Origin: Candidatus Pelagibacter communis
GTDB taxonomy: Bacteria > Pseudomonadota > Alphaproteobacteria > Pelagibacterales > Pelagibacteraceae
Direction: 5' to 3'
Assembly: GCF_001180185.1 (NCBI RefSeq)
Contig: NZ_CVSS01000051.1
Coordinates: 62,001-126,000 of the forward strand
Length of the DNA stretch: 64,000 nt
The notes under the pieces are model-generated. The model saw nothing but the letters and a program-made list of their open reading frames with translations, did not search any database and was not told where the DNA came from. How positions within the stretch are numbered: position 1 is the first letter of the stretch; every line of letters begins with the position of its first letter. A program made the translations under genes and the position numbers. Below are positions 17,012 through 25,568 of the stretch, in pieces.

Positions 17012-18345
17012 ATTATTTTTTCTTTATCGAGCCAGCTGACATTAAAATCAGAGTCTAGAAATCTTTTGTGGCTTAGTAGTTTTTTGTGTAATGGTATAGT
17101 TGTAGTTATACCCTCTATAACAAATTCATCTAATGATCTATTCATTCTTTGAATGGCTTCTTGTCTATTCCTTCCATGACATATAAGTTTACATACCATG
17201 CTGTCATAATATGGTGTAACTTTATATCCTTGAAAAATTGCACCATCAACTCTAGTTCTAAACCCTGAAGGCTGGTGACACATTCCTATAGTGCCAGGAG
17301 AGGGTTGAAAATTTTTACTGGGATCTTCAGCATTTATTCTACACTCTATTGCATGACCCCTTGGATTTATATCTGATTGTTTTAAAGCAGTTTCACCAGT
17401 ATATGCTATCCATATTTGTTCTTTAATAATGTCAATACCGGTTACCATTTCAGACACTGGATGTTCAACTTGAACTCTCGTATTCATTTCAAGAAAATAA
17501 AACTTACCATCTTCAAAAATAAACTCTACAGTTCCAGCTCCTTCATATCCAATTTTACTTACCATTTTTACAGTTTTTTCAAAAAGATCATTTCTAATTT
17601 CGTCATTTAAAACTGGACTTGGGGTTTCTTCAATTAATTTTTGATGTCTTCTTTGTACTGAGCAATCTCTTTCATGTAAATGAACAGTTCTATTTTTTCC
17701 AGCTAATACTTGAACTTCAATATGTCTTGGATTTTGAAAAAATTTTTCTAAATAAATTTCATCATTTCCAAAATATTTTTGAGCTTCTGATTTCGCAGTT
17801 GAAAATAAAGTTTCAAAATCTTCTTCTTTTTGAACTATCTTCATTCCTTTTCCACCCCCTCCAGCAGATGCTTTTATCAAAACTGGAAAGCCTATTTTTT
17901 TACATAATTTTTTTGCCTCTATTATATTTTTAACTCCTCCCTCAGATCCCTCAATTATAGGTAAGCCATTTTCTTGGGCAATTTTTTTTGCCTGTATCTT
18001 ATCACCCATCATCTCGATCAACTTTGAGGAAGCACCAATAAACTTTATATTATTTTCCTCAAGTATTTTAGCAAAGCTCGAATTTTCTGACAAAAAACCA
18101 TAACCTGGATGAACAGCTTCGGCATTTGTAATTTCTATTGCTGACATCAAAGCCGGTATATTCAAATAGCTATTCGCTGGTTGATGAGAACCTATACAAA
18201 CACTTTCATCTGCCATTCTTACATGCATACTGTCTCTGTCTACATCTGAATGAACTGCTACAGTAGAAATGCCCCATTCCTTACAGGCTCGAATTACTCT
18301 AACTGCAATTTCCCCGCGGTTTGCGATTAGAATCTTTTTAAACAT
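17008..18345 (-). CDS. accC: Acetyl-CoA carboxylase, biotin carboxylase subunit
   Basis: AccC carboxylates the biotin on AccB using ATP and bicarbonate, the first half of malonyl-CoA synthesis. The 445-residue protein has ILIANRGEIAVRVIRAC at the N-terminus, the glycine-rich ATP loop KASAGGGGKGMK, HLHERDCSVQRRHQK, and FLEMNTRVQVEHPVSEMVTG. Length is normal. It follows accB with a one-base stop/start overlap, the classical accBC operon, so the two subunits are made together. Confidence 0.97.
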   Translation of the reverse strand: MFKKILIANRGEIAVRVIRACKEWGISTVAVHSDVDRDSMHVRMADESVCIGSHQPANSYLNIPALMSAIEITNAEAVHPGYGFLSENSSFAKILEENNIKFIGASSKLIEMMGDKIQAKKIAQENGLPIIEGSEGGVKNIIEAKKLCKKIGFPVLIKASAGGGGKGMKIVQKEEDFETLFSTAKSEAQKYFGNDEIYLEKFFQNPRHIEVQVLAGKNRTVHLHERDCSVQRRHQKLIEETPSPVLNDEIRNDLFEKTVKMVSKIGYEGAGTVEFIFEDGKFYFLEMNTRVQVEHPVSEMVTGIDIIKEQIWIAYTGETALKQSDINPRGHAIECRINAEDPSKNFQPSPGTIGMCHQPSGFRTRVDGAIFQGYKVTPYYDSMVCKLICHGRNRQEAIQRMNRSLDEFVIEGITTTIPLHKKLLSHKRFLDSDFNVSWLDKEKII

Positions 18346-18779
18346 TATTCTAAGATTAAAATTGTTTGTCCAAACTCTACTGGCTGACCATCATTTACAC
18401 AAACTTCTTTTACTATGCCATCAGCTGTAGAAGGAACATGATTCATAGTTTTCATTGCCTCGACAATCATTACTGTATCACCTTTTTTAATTTTTTTTCC
18501 TACTTCCACAAATTTTTTTGCTCCAGGCTCAGGTGCGTGATATGCTGTACCTATTATTGGAGAAGTGATCTCTATTCCTGAGGATGTTTTACTTATTTTT
18601 TTTGTATTATCATTTAAGTTTGCTGCATTTTGAGTAATAGGTGTTGTCTGGTTATTTATTGAAACATTATTTTTTGAAACTTTAATTTTAGTATCTTTCT
18701 CAGTGAATTCTATTTCTGTGAGTTTGAATTCATCAAGATATTCACTAAGTTGTTTTATTAATGTTTTATCAATTTTCAT
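18345..18779 (-). CDS. accB: Acetyl-CoA carboxylase, biotin carboxyl carrier protein
   Basis: A 144-residue biotin carrier. The biotinylation motif EAMKTMNH places the modified lysine at residue 110. The C-terminal biotinyl domain also shows SPIIGTAYHAPEPGAKKFVEVG and GDTVMIVE. Between an N-terminal helical region and this domain lies an N/T/P-rich linker (about residues 38-65), usual for AccB. It is transcribed with accC (downstream) and aroQ (upstream, 11-base overlap); aroQ-accB-accC is a frequent alphaproteobacterial order. Confidence 0.96.
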   Translation of the reverse strand: MKIDKTLIKQLSEYLDEFKLTEIEFTEKDTKIKVSKNNVSINNQTTPITQNAANLNDNTKKISKTSSGIEITSPIIGTAYHAPEPGAKKFVEVGKKIKKGDTVMIVEAMKTMNHVPSTADGIVKEVCVNDGQPVEFGQTILILE

Positions 18780-19212
18780 TTTTAAGCATCTTGTCCAATG
18801 AAATTATGGCTAAAATATATCCTTCAGGACCTAAACCAAATATTCCTCCACTTACAATACTACTGATCAAGGATTTATGCCTAAATTCCTCTCTCTTATA
18901 TATATTGGATATATGTAATTCAATAATTGGCTTTTTAAATACATCCAAGGCATCTCTAATTGCTACTGATGTATGGGTAAAGCCAGCAGCATTAATAATT
19001 ATTCCGTCATAGTTTTTTCTAGCCTCTTGAATTTTAGTAACAATTTCACCTTCTATATTGGATTGAAAAAATTCAATATGAATTTTTAAATCATCACCTT
19101 TCTTAAGACATTTTTCTTTCAATTCTTCAAATGTCACAGATCCATATTGTGATTGTTCTCTTTCACCTAATAGATTAAGATTAGGTCCATTAATAATAAT
19201 AATATTATTCAT
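18769..19212 (-). CDS. aroQ: 3-dehydroquinate dehydratase, type II
   Basis: AroQ dehydrates 3-dehydroquinate in the shikimate pathway. The 147-residue protein has the type II signature NGPNLNLLGEREQSQYG with the catalytic Tyr, then INAAGFTHTSVAIRDAL, and ELHISNIYKREEFRHKS with the catalytic His. It is first in the aroQ-accB-accC unit. Only 16 bases separate its ATG from that of divergent thiS, so the two promoters must overlap the coding starts. Confidence 0.96.
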   Translation of the reverse strand: MNNIIIINGPNLNLLGEREQSQYGSVTFEELKEKCLKKGDDLKIHIEFFQSNIEGEIVTKIQEARKNYDGIIINAAGFTHTSVAIRDALDVFKKPIIELHISNIYKREEFRHKSLISSIVSGGIFGLGPEGYILAIISLDKMLKNEN

Positions 19213-19228
19213 TCAGCATTTATATACG

Positions 19229-19447
19229 ATGAAGAAATTAAAAAAAATAAAAATTAGAGTTAACGGAAAAATAAAGATAATAATTGATAAATTAACCTTA
19301 TATCAATTATTGAATGATTTAAATATACCTATAACAAAAGTAGCAATAGAATTAAATAAGGAAATAGTAAATAAAAAAAAATTAAAAAAAATGAAATTAA
19401 AAAATAAAGATATTATTGAAATCGTTCATTTTATAGGTGGAGGATAA
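19229..19447 (+). CDS. thiS: Sulfur carrier protein ThiS
   Basis: A 72-residue ubiquitin-fold protein ending in HFIGGG; the terminal Gly-Gly is the site of thiocarboxylate formation. ThiS donates sulfur to ThiG for the thiazole ring of thiamine. The N-terminal half is unusually lysine rich (KKLKKIKIRVNGK). It is followed after one base by thiG, which confirms the call. The terminal GGTGGAGGA codons also supply the ribosome binding site of thiG, coupling the two genes. Confidence 0.93.
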   Translation: MKKLKKIKIRVNGKIKIIIDKLTLYQLLNDLNIPITKVAIELNKEIVNKKKLKKMKLKNKDIIEIVHFIGGG

Positions 19448-19448
19448 G

Positions 19449-20222
19449 ATGAGCAAAGATAAGTTAATAGTTGCAAATAAAAAATTTAGTTCCAGATTGA
19501 TTGTTGGTACAGGCAAATACCAAAATATGACTGAGTGCGCTAAAGCAATTAAAATCTCAGGTGCAGATATTGTAACAGTAGCAGTTAGAAGGGTAAATAT
19601 CTCTGATAAAAATAAACCTTTGTTAATGGATTATGTTGATCCAAAAAAGATAACATATTTACCAAATACTGCTGGATGTTTTACTTCCAAGGATGCTCTC
19701 AGAACTCTTAGGTTAGCTAGAGAAATTGGAGGGTGGAGGTTGGTAAAATTGGAAGTTTTAGGAGACAAAAAAAATCTTTTTCCAGATATGATTGAAACAT
19801 TAAAGTCTACAGAAGTTTTGTCTAAAGAGGGATTTAAAGTAATGGTTTATTGTAATGATGATCCGTTAATGGCAAAAAGATTAGAAAACGCTGGAGCATC
19901 AGCAATTATGCCTTTAGCTGCTCCTATTGGTTCAGGATTAGGAATTCTGAACGAAACAAATATTAAGATTATAAGAAATCAAACTAAATTACCTTTAATA
20001 ATTGATGCGGGACTCGGACAAGCATCCGATGCAACTGTTGCTATGGAACTTGGATGTGACGGTGTACTAGTAAATACGGCGATAGCTAAAGCAAAAAAAC
20101 CATTTATGATGGCAGAAGCATTTAAAAATGCAGTAATATCTGGAAGACAATCTTTTCTATCTGGAAGAATTGATAAAACTTTAATGGGAAAACCTTCTTC
20201 ACCAACAAAAGGAATTATCTAG
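19449..20222 (+). CDS. thiG: Thiazole synthase ThiG
   Basis: ThiG condenses deoxyxylulose phosphate, dehydroglycine and ThiS-bound sulfur into the thiazole of thiamine. The 257-residue TIM barrel begins at the ATG at 19449, after the strong site GGAGG inside the end of thiS. Family motifs are FSSRLIVGTGKYQN, VTVAVRRVNI, LPNTAGCFTSKDALRT, KLEVLGD with the Schiff-base lysine, PLAAPIGSGLGI and DAGLGQASDATVAMELG. The end overlaps convergent rne by 8 bases (TTATCTAG). Confidence 0.96.
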   Translation: MSKDKLIVANKKFSSRLIVGTGKYQNMTECAKAIKISGADIVTVAVRRVNISDKNKPLLMDYVDPKKITYLPNTAGCFTSKDALRTLRLAREIGGWRLVKLEVLGDKKNLFPDMIETLKSTEVLSKEGFKVMVYCNDDPLMAKRLENAGASAIMPLAAPIGSGLGILNETNIKIIRNQTKLPLIIDAGLGQASDATVAMELGCDGVLVNTAIAKAKKPFMMAEAFKNAVISGRQSFLSGRIDKTLMGKPSSPTKGII

Positions 20223-22044
20223 TTTTTTTATAATATTTTTTTTTGAAATTTTTTTTCTTGATAAATTTTTTTTTAACTTTTAAATTAACCTCTTGAGCAG
20301 TAATCTTTTTTTGATCTAGATTTTTAAGTTCTTCGTGGTTTTCAACAATTTCAATAGTTTTCTTAGATTTATTTTTTAGAATAATTATGTATTCGGGGAT
20401 TATGAGAGTATTGTCAGTAATAATATCAATTTTCATTTTATTTTTTTTTTCTAAGTAAGTTAAGTCATCAACAAAATTTTCTTTTAAAAAATCAGAAATT
20501 TTTTTACAAACTCTAAGTTCAACAAATTTGGCTTTATTTAATACAGATTTTAGTTCTACTATTTTTAAAAGTTTCTGAGCAAAAGACTCATCTGTTAATT
20601 CTACTTTCCATTTTACAGCACTTTCTCTTAGTCTTTGTCTTGACATTTCAAGTAATCCAAAATTACTTATTCTACCAATTTGAATTCTTGCTCTATCTGA
20701 TCTGCACTTTTCTTTTAATCGTCTTTCGACCATTCTACGATTTCCGTAACTTAACATATCAATAAAATCTATTATAATTAATCCAGATAAATCTCTTATC
20801 TTTATTTGTCTTGCAATTTCTTCAGCTGCTTCAAGATTTGTATCTAGTGCGGTGTTTTCAACGTTTTTTTGTTTGATTGAACTCCCAGAATTTATATCAA
20901 TGGACACAAGAGCTTCTGTTGGATTAACAACTAAATATCCACCAGAATTTAGTTTTATTTCTGAGTCAAATATTTGATTCAATTTTTGTTCAATTTTTTC
21001 CTCAATAAATAAAGGTATCTTTCCTCTATATTTTTTAATTTTTTTTACGTGTGAAGGCATCATCATTTTCATAAAATTTTGGGCTTTTTTATATCCTTCA
21101 TTACCTTCTACAATAATATTTTTTGTATTTTCATCATACATATCTCTTAATGTTCTTTTGATAATTTCACTCTCTTGATGAATGAGAGAGGGGGCAATGG
21201 AATTTAAAGCAATATTTTTTATTTGATTCCAGGTACTCTTTAATGTTTCTAAATCCTGGCTGATTTCATTTTTGGTTTTATTACTTCCAGCTGTTCTAAC
21301 AATTAAACCCATTCCTTTTGGAATTTCAATATCATTAAGAATAACTCTAATTTTTTTTCTGTCTGCGGGATTAAATATTTTTCTAGAAATACCACCTCCT
21401 TTGGGTGTATTAGGCATTAATACTATATATTTACCAGCAATTGATATAAATGTACTTAAAGCTGCACCTTTTTGACCTCTCTCATCTTTAATTACTTGCA
21501 CCAATATCACTTGATTAGGTTTAATTACCTCCTGGATTTTATATCGTTTAAATTTAAAAGGTTTTCTATTTTCTTTTTCTTTTTCTTCTAAGGTTGGACT
21601 AGTATTATTTAAATCACTTTCAGCGGTATTATCGTGTGAAGTATTTTCTTTTTCATCATCACTTTTATCTACCTCTAGAGGATCATCAATTTCTAGTTTA
21701 CCTTCAGCTAAATTTTTTTCTTCCTTAGCTTCAACTTCCTTTGAAAGTTCCTCTCTAGCTTTTTCTTCCTCTTGTTTAATAATCTCTAGATCACTTTGAG
21801 GTATTTGATAATAATCAGATTGAATATCGTTAAATGACAAAAAACCATGTCTTTCTCGACCAAAATCTATAAATGCTGCTTGAAGAGACGGTTCAATCCT
21901 ACTTACTTTTCCCAAGTAAATATTATTTTTAATTAAATTGTTTTTTAAGCCTTCGTATTCGTAGTCTTCAATATTGTTTTCAGACTTAAGTACAACTCTA
22001 GTTTCATTTGGATGCGAAGCATCAATATATAAATTTTTTTCCAT
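20215..22044 (-). CDS. rne: Ribonuclease E/G family endoribonuclease
   Basis: A 609-residue RNase E/G catalytic core without the long C-terminal degradosome scaffold. It has an N-terminal S1 region (LGKVSRIEPSLQAAFIDFG) interrupted by a highly acidic insertion (about residues 90-165), as in alphaproteobacterial RNase E. The DNase I-like catalytic region shows VSIDINSGSS and GLIIIDFIDM with the Mg-binding aspartates. The Zn-link CxxC expected shortly after RQRLRES is missing; the text there reads AVKWKVELTDES. The C-terminal tail is very lysine rich. It could equally be named rng; the acidic S1 insertion favours rne. Confidence 0.88.
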   Translation of the reverse strand: MEKNLYIDASHPNETRVVLKSENNIEDYEYEGLKNNLIKNNIYLGKVSRIEPSLQAAFIDFGRERHGFLSFNDIQSDYYQIPQSDLEIIKQEEEKAREELSKEVEAKEEKNLAEGKLEIDDPLEVDKSDDEKENTSHDNTAESDLNNTSPTLEEKEKENRKPFKFKRYKIQEVIKPNQVILVQVIKDERGQKGAALSTFISIAGKYIVLMPNTPKGGGISRKIFNPADRKKIRVILNDIEIPKGMGLIVRTAGSNKTKNEISQDLETLKSTWNQIKNIALNSIAPSLIHQESEIIKRTLRDMYDENTKNIIVEGNEGYKKAQNFMKMMMPSHVKKIKKYRGKIPLFIEEKIEQKLNQIFDSEIKLNSGGYLVVNPTEALVSIDINSGSSIKQKNVENTALDTNLEAAEEIARQIKIRDLSGLIIIDFIDMLSYGNRRMVERRLKEKCRSDRARIQIGRISNFGLLEMSRQRLRESAVKWKVELTDESFAQKLLKIVELKSVLNKAKFVELRVCKKISDFLKENFVDDLTYLEKKNKMKIDIITDNTLIIPEYIIILKNKSKKTIEIVENHEELKNLDQKKITAQEVNLKVKKKFIKKKNFKKKYYKKTR

Positions 22045-22133
22045 AATGTTTGATTAATTTGACTCATATTTTTTAAAATTTTGTATCTATAATGCCTTAT
22101 CTTTAACAAATTCCGCTATATAATGGAATTAAA

Positions 22134-24473
22134 ATGAATAAGTTTTTAAAAAATATTTTGTTAAGTATTTTAGGAATTATTTCAGTTTCATCTGTTGTAA
22201 TTTTGATAGTTTTATGGACATTTTCTAACAGTATTCCTGATTATAGATTTTTAAAAAATTACAAACCTCCAGTTTCAAGTAAAATGTATTCTGGAAATGG
22301 CGAATTAGTTGCAGATTTTTCGAAGGAGAAGAGAATTTTTGTTCCTTACGAAGCCATACCTAAAAATGTCATAAATTCCTTTTTATCAGCTGAGGATAAG
22401 AATTTTTTTTCTCACCCAGGAGTTGATGCAAAAGGTGTGATGAGAGCTATAATTAATAATATTCAAAATGTTATGAGTTCAAAACGTCTTGAAGGGGCAT
22501 CAACTATTACTCAACAAGTAGCAAAAAACTTCTTATTAACAAATGAAGTTAGTATCAATAGAAAAATAAAAGAGGCTATATTAGCTTTTAGAATTGAAAG
22601 AGCTCTATCGAAAGAGAGAATTCTAGAATTATACCTTAATCAAATTTATTTAGGAAGTGGTGCATATGGGGTTGCTGCTGCAAGTTTGGAATATTTTGAT
22701 AAGTCAATTAAAGAATTAAATTATAACGAGGCAGCATTGCTTGCAGCATTACCCAAAGCACCTAGCAAATATAATCCATATAGAAATAAAGATCTTGCAA
22801 AATTTAGGAGAGATCTTGTTTTAAAAAATTTGTTTGAAAATGATTTTATAAATAATAATGATTACAAAGTTTTTAAAAATAAACCCATTAAACTTAAAAA
22901 AGTTAAAAAGGTTTATTTAGAGGACTCTCAATATTACATCGAGGATGTTAGAAAAAATATAATTGATAAACTTTCTTATGAAAAAGTATATAATCAAGGA
23001 TATAACATAAATACTCCAATAAATTTAAAGTTACAAAAAATAGCAACTGAAGCATTAAGAAACGGTTTGATTGCTTATGATAGAAGAAAAGGTTGGCGGG
23101 GACCAATAGCAAATGTTAAATATTCAAAAAATTGGTTTAAAAAATTTGAAAAGGATTTTAATTTAGAAAAATCTATAGGCTGGGAAATTGCAATTGTAAA
23201 AGAGATAAATCAATTTAACTCTATTATTGAAACTCAAAATTATTCAAGTGGTATAATAGAATATAAAAACGTTTCTTGGGCTAAAAAAGAATTTAAAGAA
23301 TTACTTAAAGAAGGTGACATTATATATGTTAAGAAAATAGTTAAAAACTTTTATAGCCTTCAGCAATTACCAAGAATAAATGGTGGAATAGTAGCAATGG
23401 ACCCATTTACGGGTAGGGTGCTTGCTTTGAGTGGGGGATTTAGTTTTAAAAAGAGTGAATTTAATAGAGCTTCACAAGCTTTAAGACAACCAGGCTCTGC
23501 TTTTAAACCTTTTGTTTATGCATTAGCATTGGAAAATAAATATACACCCTCATCATTAGTTTTGGACGCACCTTTAGTTCTAGATCAAGGTGTAGATTTA
23601 AAAAAATGGAAGCCTGAAAATTATGGCAAAAAGTTTTATGGCCCTTCAACTTTAAGAGTAGGATTGGAAAAATCAAGAAATTTAATGACAGTAAGAATAG
23701 CCCAAAATTTGGGGGTAGATAAAATTGCAAGTTTTTCAGAAAAAATGAATATCTATCAAAAACCAGAGGAGCTTTTGTCTATTTCGCTTGGTTCAGCTGA
23801 AACCACTTTACTGAATCTTACCTCTGCCTATTGTTCTTTTATTAATGGGGGAAAGTTAATTAAATCTATTTTAATTGATAGAATTCAAGATGGAGAAGGC
23901 AATACAATCATAAATAATGAAAATAGAAAATGTGTCGATTGTGATAGAATATCTTTTACTGGGAAAGAATTTCCAAAGATTGACGATAATTATCAACAAG
24001 TTATTTCACCTCAAACTGCTTATCAAGTGTCATCAATTTTGCAGGGTGTTATTCAAAGAGGAACAGGAAAAAAATTGAGAAAGCTTGGATTAAACCTTGC
24101 AGGCAAAACTGGCACTACAAATGAAAATACTGACGCATGGTTTGTTGGATATACATCTAATTTAGTGATTGGTGTTTACGTTGGCATGGACAATCCTAAA
24201 CCACTAGGTAAATTTGAAACTGGATCAAAAGCAGCATTACCAATTTTTGAGGAATTTGTGAAAAAAGCCATAAAAAAATCTGATGCAAGACCATTTAAAG
24301 TGCCCGATGATATTACTCTGATGGTTGTAGATCCCAATACTGGTAATAAAGCTAAATTTAGCTCAAAAAATACTATAATTGAGTCATATAAAAGCAAAAA
24401 TATACATGATGGAAAAATCTTATATTCAAATAACAATAGATTAGATACAAATAATATATTAAGGTTCTATTAA
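22134..24473 (+). CDS. mrcA: Penicillin-binding protein 1A (bifunctional transglycosylase/transpeptidase)
   Basis: A 779-residue peptidoglycan synthase anchored by one N-terminal helix (about 8-30). The GT51 transglycosylase domain shows SAEDKNFFSHPGVD and EGASTITQQVAKNFLL, and the transpeptidase domain has SxxK at Ser455 (GSAFKPF), SRN in EKSRNLMTV, and KTGTTNENTDAWFVGY. A 1A-type OB insertion lies between them. rne is divergent upstream; a TATAAT at 22088-22093 is a plausible -10 box for this gene. Its stop overlaps the start of prfB (TAATG). Confidence 0.95.
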   Translation: MNKFLKNILLSILGIISVSSVVILIVLWTFSNSIPDYRFLKNYKPPVSSKMYSGNGELVADFSKEKRIFVPYEAIPKNVINSFLSAEDKNFFSHPGVDAKGVMRAIINNIQNVMSSKRLEGASTITQQVAKNFLLTNEVSINRKIKEAILAFRIERALSKERILELYLNQIYLGSGAYGVAAASLEYFDKSIKELNYNEAALLAALPKAPSKYNPYRNKDLAKFRRDLVLKNLFENDFINNNDYKVFKNKPIKLKKVKKVYLEDSQYYIEDVRKNIIDKLSYEKVYNQGYNINTPINLKLQKIATEALRNGLIAYDRRKGWRGPIANVKYSKNWFKKFEKDFNLEKSIGWEIAIVKEINQFNSIIETQNYSSGIIEYKNVSWAKKEFKELLKEGDIIYVKKIVKNFYSLQQLPRINGGIVAMDPFTGRVLALSGGFSFKKSEFNRASQALRQPGSAFKPFVYALALENKYTPSSLVLDAPLVLDQGVDLKKWKPENYGKKFYGPSTLRVGLEKSRNLMTVRIAQNLGVDKIASFSEKMNIYQKPEELLSISLGSAETTLLNLTSAYCSFINGGKLIKSILIDRIQDGEGNTIINNENRKCVDCDRISFTGKEFPKIDDNYQQVISPQTAYQVSSILQGVIQRGTGKKLRKLGLNLAGKTGTTNENTDAWFVGYTSNLVIGVYVGMDNPKPLGKFETGSKAALPIFEEFVKKAIKKSDARPFKVPDDITLMVVDPNTGNKAKFSSKNTIIESYKSKNIHDGKILYSNNNRLDTNNILRFY

Positions 24474-25568
24474 TGAATGACAAATATTTAATATTTAAAA
24501 AAGAAATAGAAAAAATTAATCAAAGAGTTAAGGAGTATCTTTGAAAAGCATAATATTGCGTCTAAATTAGACAATCATAATAAAGAAATGCTTGAAGCCA
24601 ACTTTTGGCAAGACAGGGCTCGTTCACAAAAAATAGTAAAAGAAAAAAAATTATATGAGGATTTAATTAATTCCTATGATCAGTCAAGTAGCCAACTTCA
24701 AGATCTTGAGGATTTATATGAATTAGCTTTAGATGAAAATAACTCAGATATACAAAATGAGATAAGTAAAAATATTTCAGATTTAAGACTACTTGCAAAA
24801 AAAAATGAAATAAAATGTTTTTTATCTAAAGAAGCAGATCCATTGGATGCCTATATTGAAATTCATGCAGGAGCAGGAGGCACTGAAAGTCAGGATTGGG
24901 CGGATATGCTTAGAAGAATGTATTTAAAATGGTCAGATAACAGAAATTATAGATATCAAATAGTCAGTGAACATAAGGGAGATGAGGCAGGAATTAAATC
25001 TACTACAATAAAAATTGAAGGTGATTATGTATTTGGGTGGTTAAAAAAAGAGTCTGGTATTCACAGATTAGTTAGAATTTCACCTTTTGACTCCGGCGCT
25101 AGAAGACATACTAGTTTTGCGAGTGTATGGGTTTATCCAGTGGTTGATGAAAACATCAATATTGAAATTTCTGATAAAGATCTAAGGGTAGATACCTATA
25201 GATCTAGTGGTGCTGGAGGACAACATGTAAATACAACTGACAGCGCTGTACGAATAACCCATATACCTTCAAAAATCGTTGTACAATGCCAAAATGAGAG
25301 ATCTCAACACAAAAACAAAGAGACATGCATGAATATGTTGAGAGCAAGATTATACGATTTTGAAATAAAAAAAAAAGAGGAGCAAAATCAAAATTCAGAA
25401 TCATCTAAATCTGATATAGGCTGGGGTCATCAAATAAGATCTTATGTTCTACAACCTTATAGACTAGTTAAGGATAATAGAACTGACCACGAAAGCACAA
25501 GTCCAAGCAAGGTCTTGGATGGAGAAATAGATGAATTTCTTGAAAAATCTTTATACCAACTAAAATGA
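24473..25568 (+). CDS. prfB: Peptide chain release factor 2, with programmed +1 frameshift
   Basis: RF2 terminates translation at UGA and UAA. The first 23 codons run from the ATG at 24473 to CTT, then meet an in-frame TGA at 24542-24544; skipping T24542 continues with GAA at 24543. The full product is 364 residues, matching E. coli RF2. Later motifs are the anticodon-like SPF in RISPFDSGARRH and GGQ at residues 248-250 (GAGGQHVNTTDSAVRITH). The start overlaps the mrcA stop, and the gene ends in an ATGA overlap with the AsmA-like gene. A reading starting only at the internal ATG 24588 would lose the N-terminal helices. Confidence 0.96.
24530..24545 (+). promoter_or_regulatory. prfB +1 recoding site (SD-like element, CTT TGA)
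   Basis: AAGGAG (24530-24535) acts as an internal Shine-Dalgarno-like element just before TAT CTT TGA. In the known prfB mechanism it pushes the ribosome forward while UGA waits for RF2, so low RF2 raises frameshifting. The spacing and the CTTTGA slip site are those of the classical site. The base after TGA is A, where the best-known site has C. Confidence 0.93.

Noticed and set aside
17619-17933. A 104-residue plus-strand frame inside accC
   Set aside because: It is antisense to a conserved enzyme, rich in Phe/Leu as expected from reverse-complement AT-rich coding sequence, and has no ribosome site. The same applies to other antisense frames such as 8637-8918, 25681-26013 and 44118-44498.
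22059-22093. Sigma-70 promoter for mrcA (TTGACT 22059, TATAAT 22088)
   Set aside because: The two boxes are 23 bases apart, too far for a standard promoter. The -10 alone is plausible and is mentioned with mrcA.
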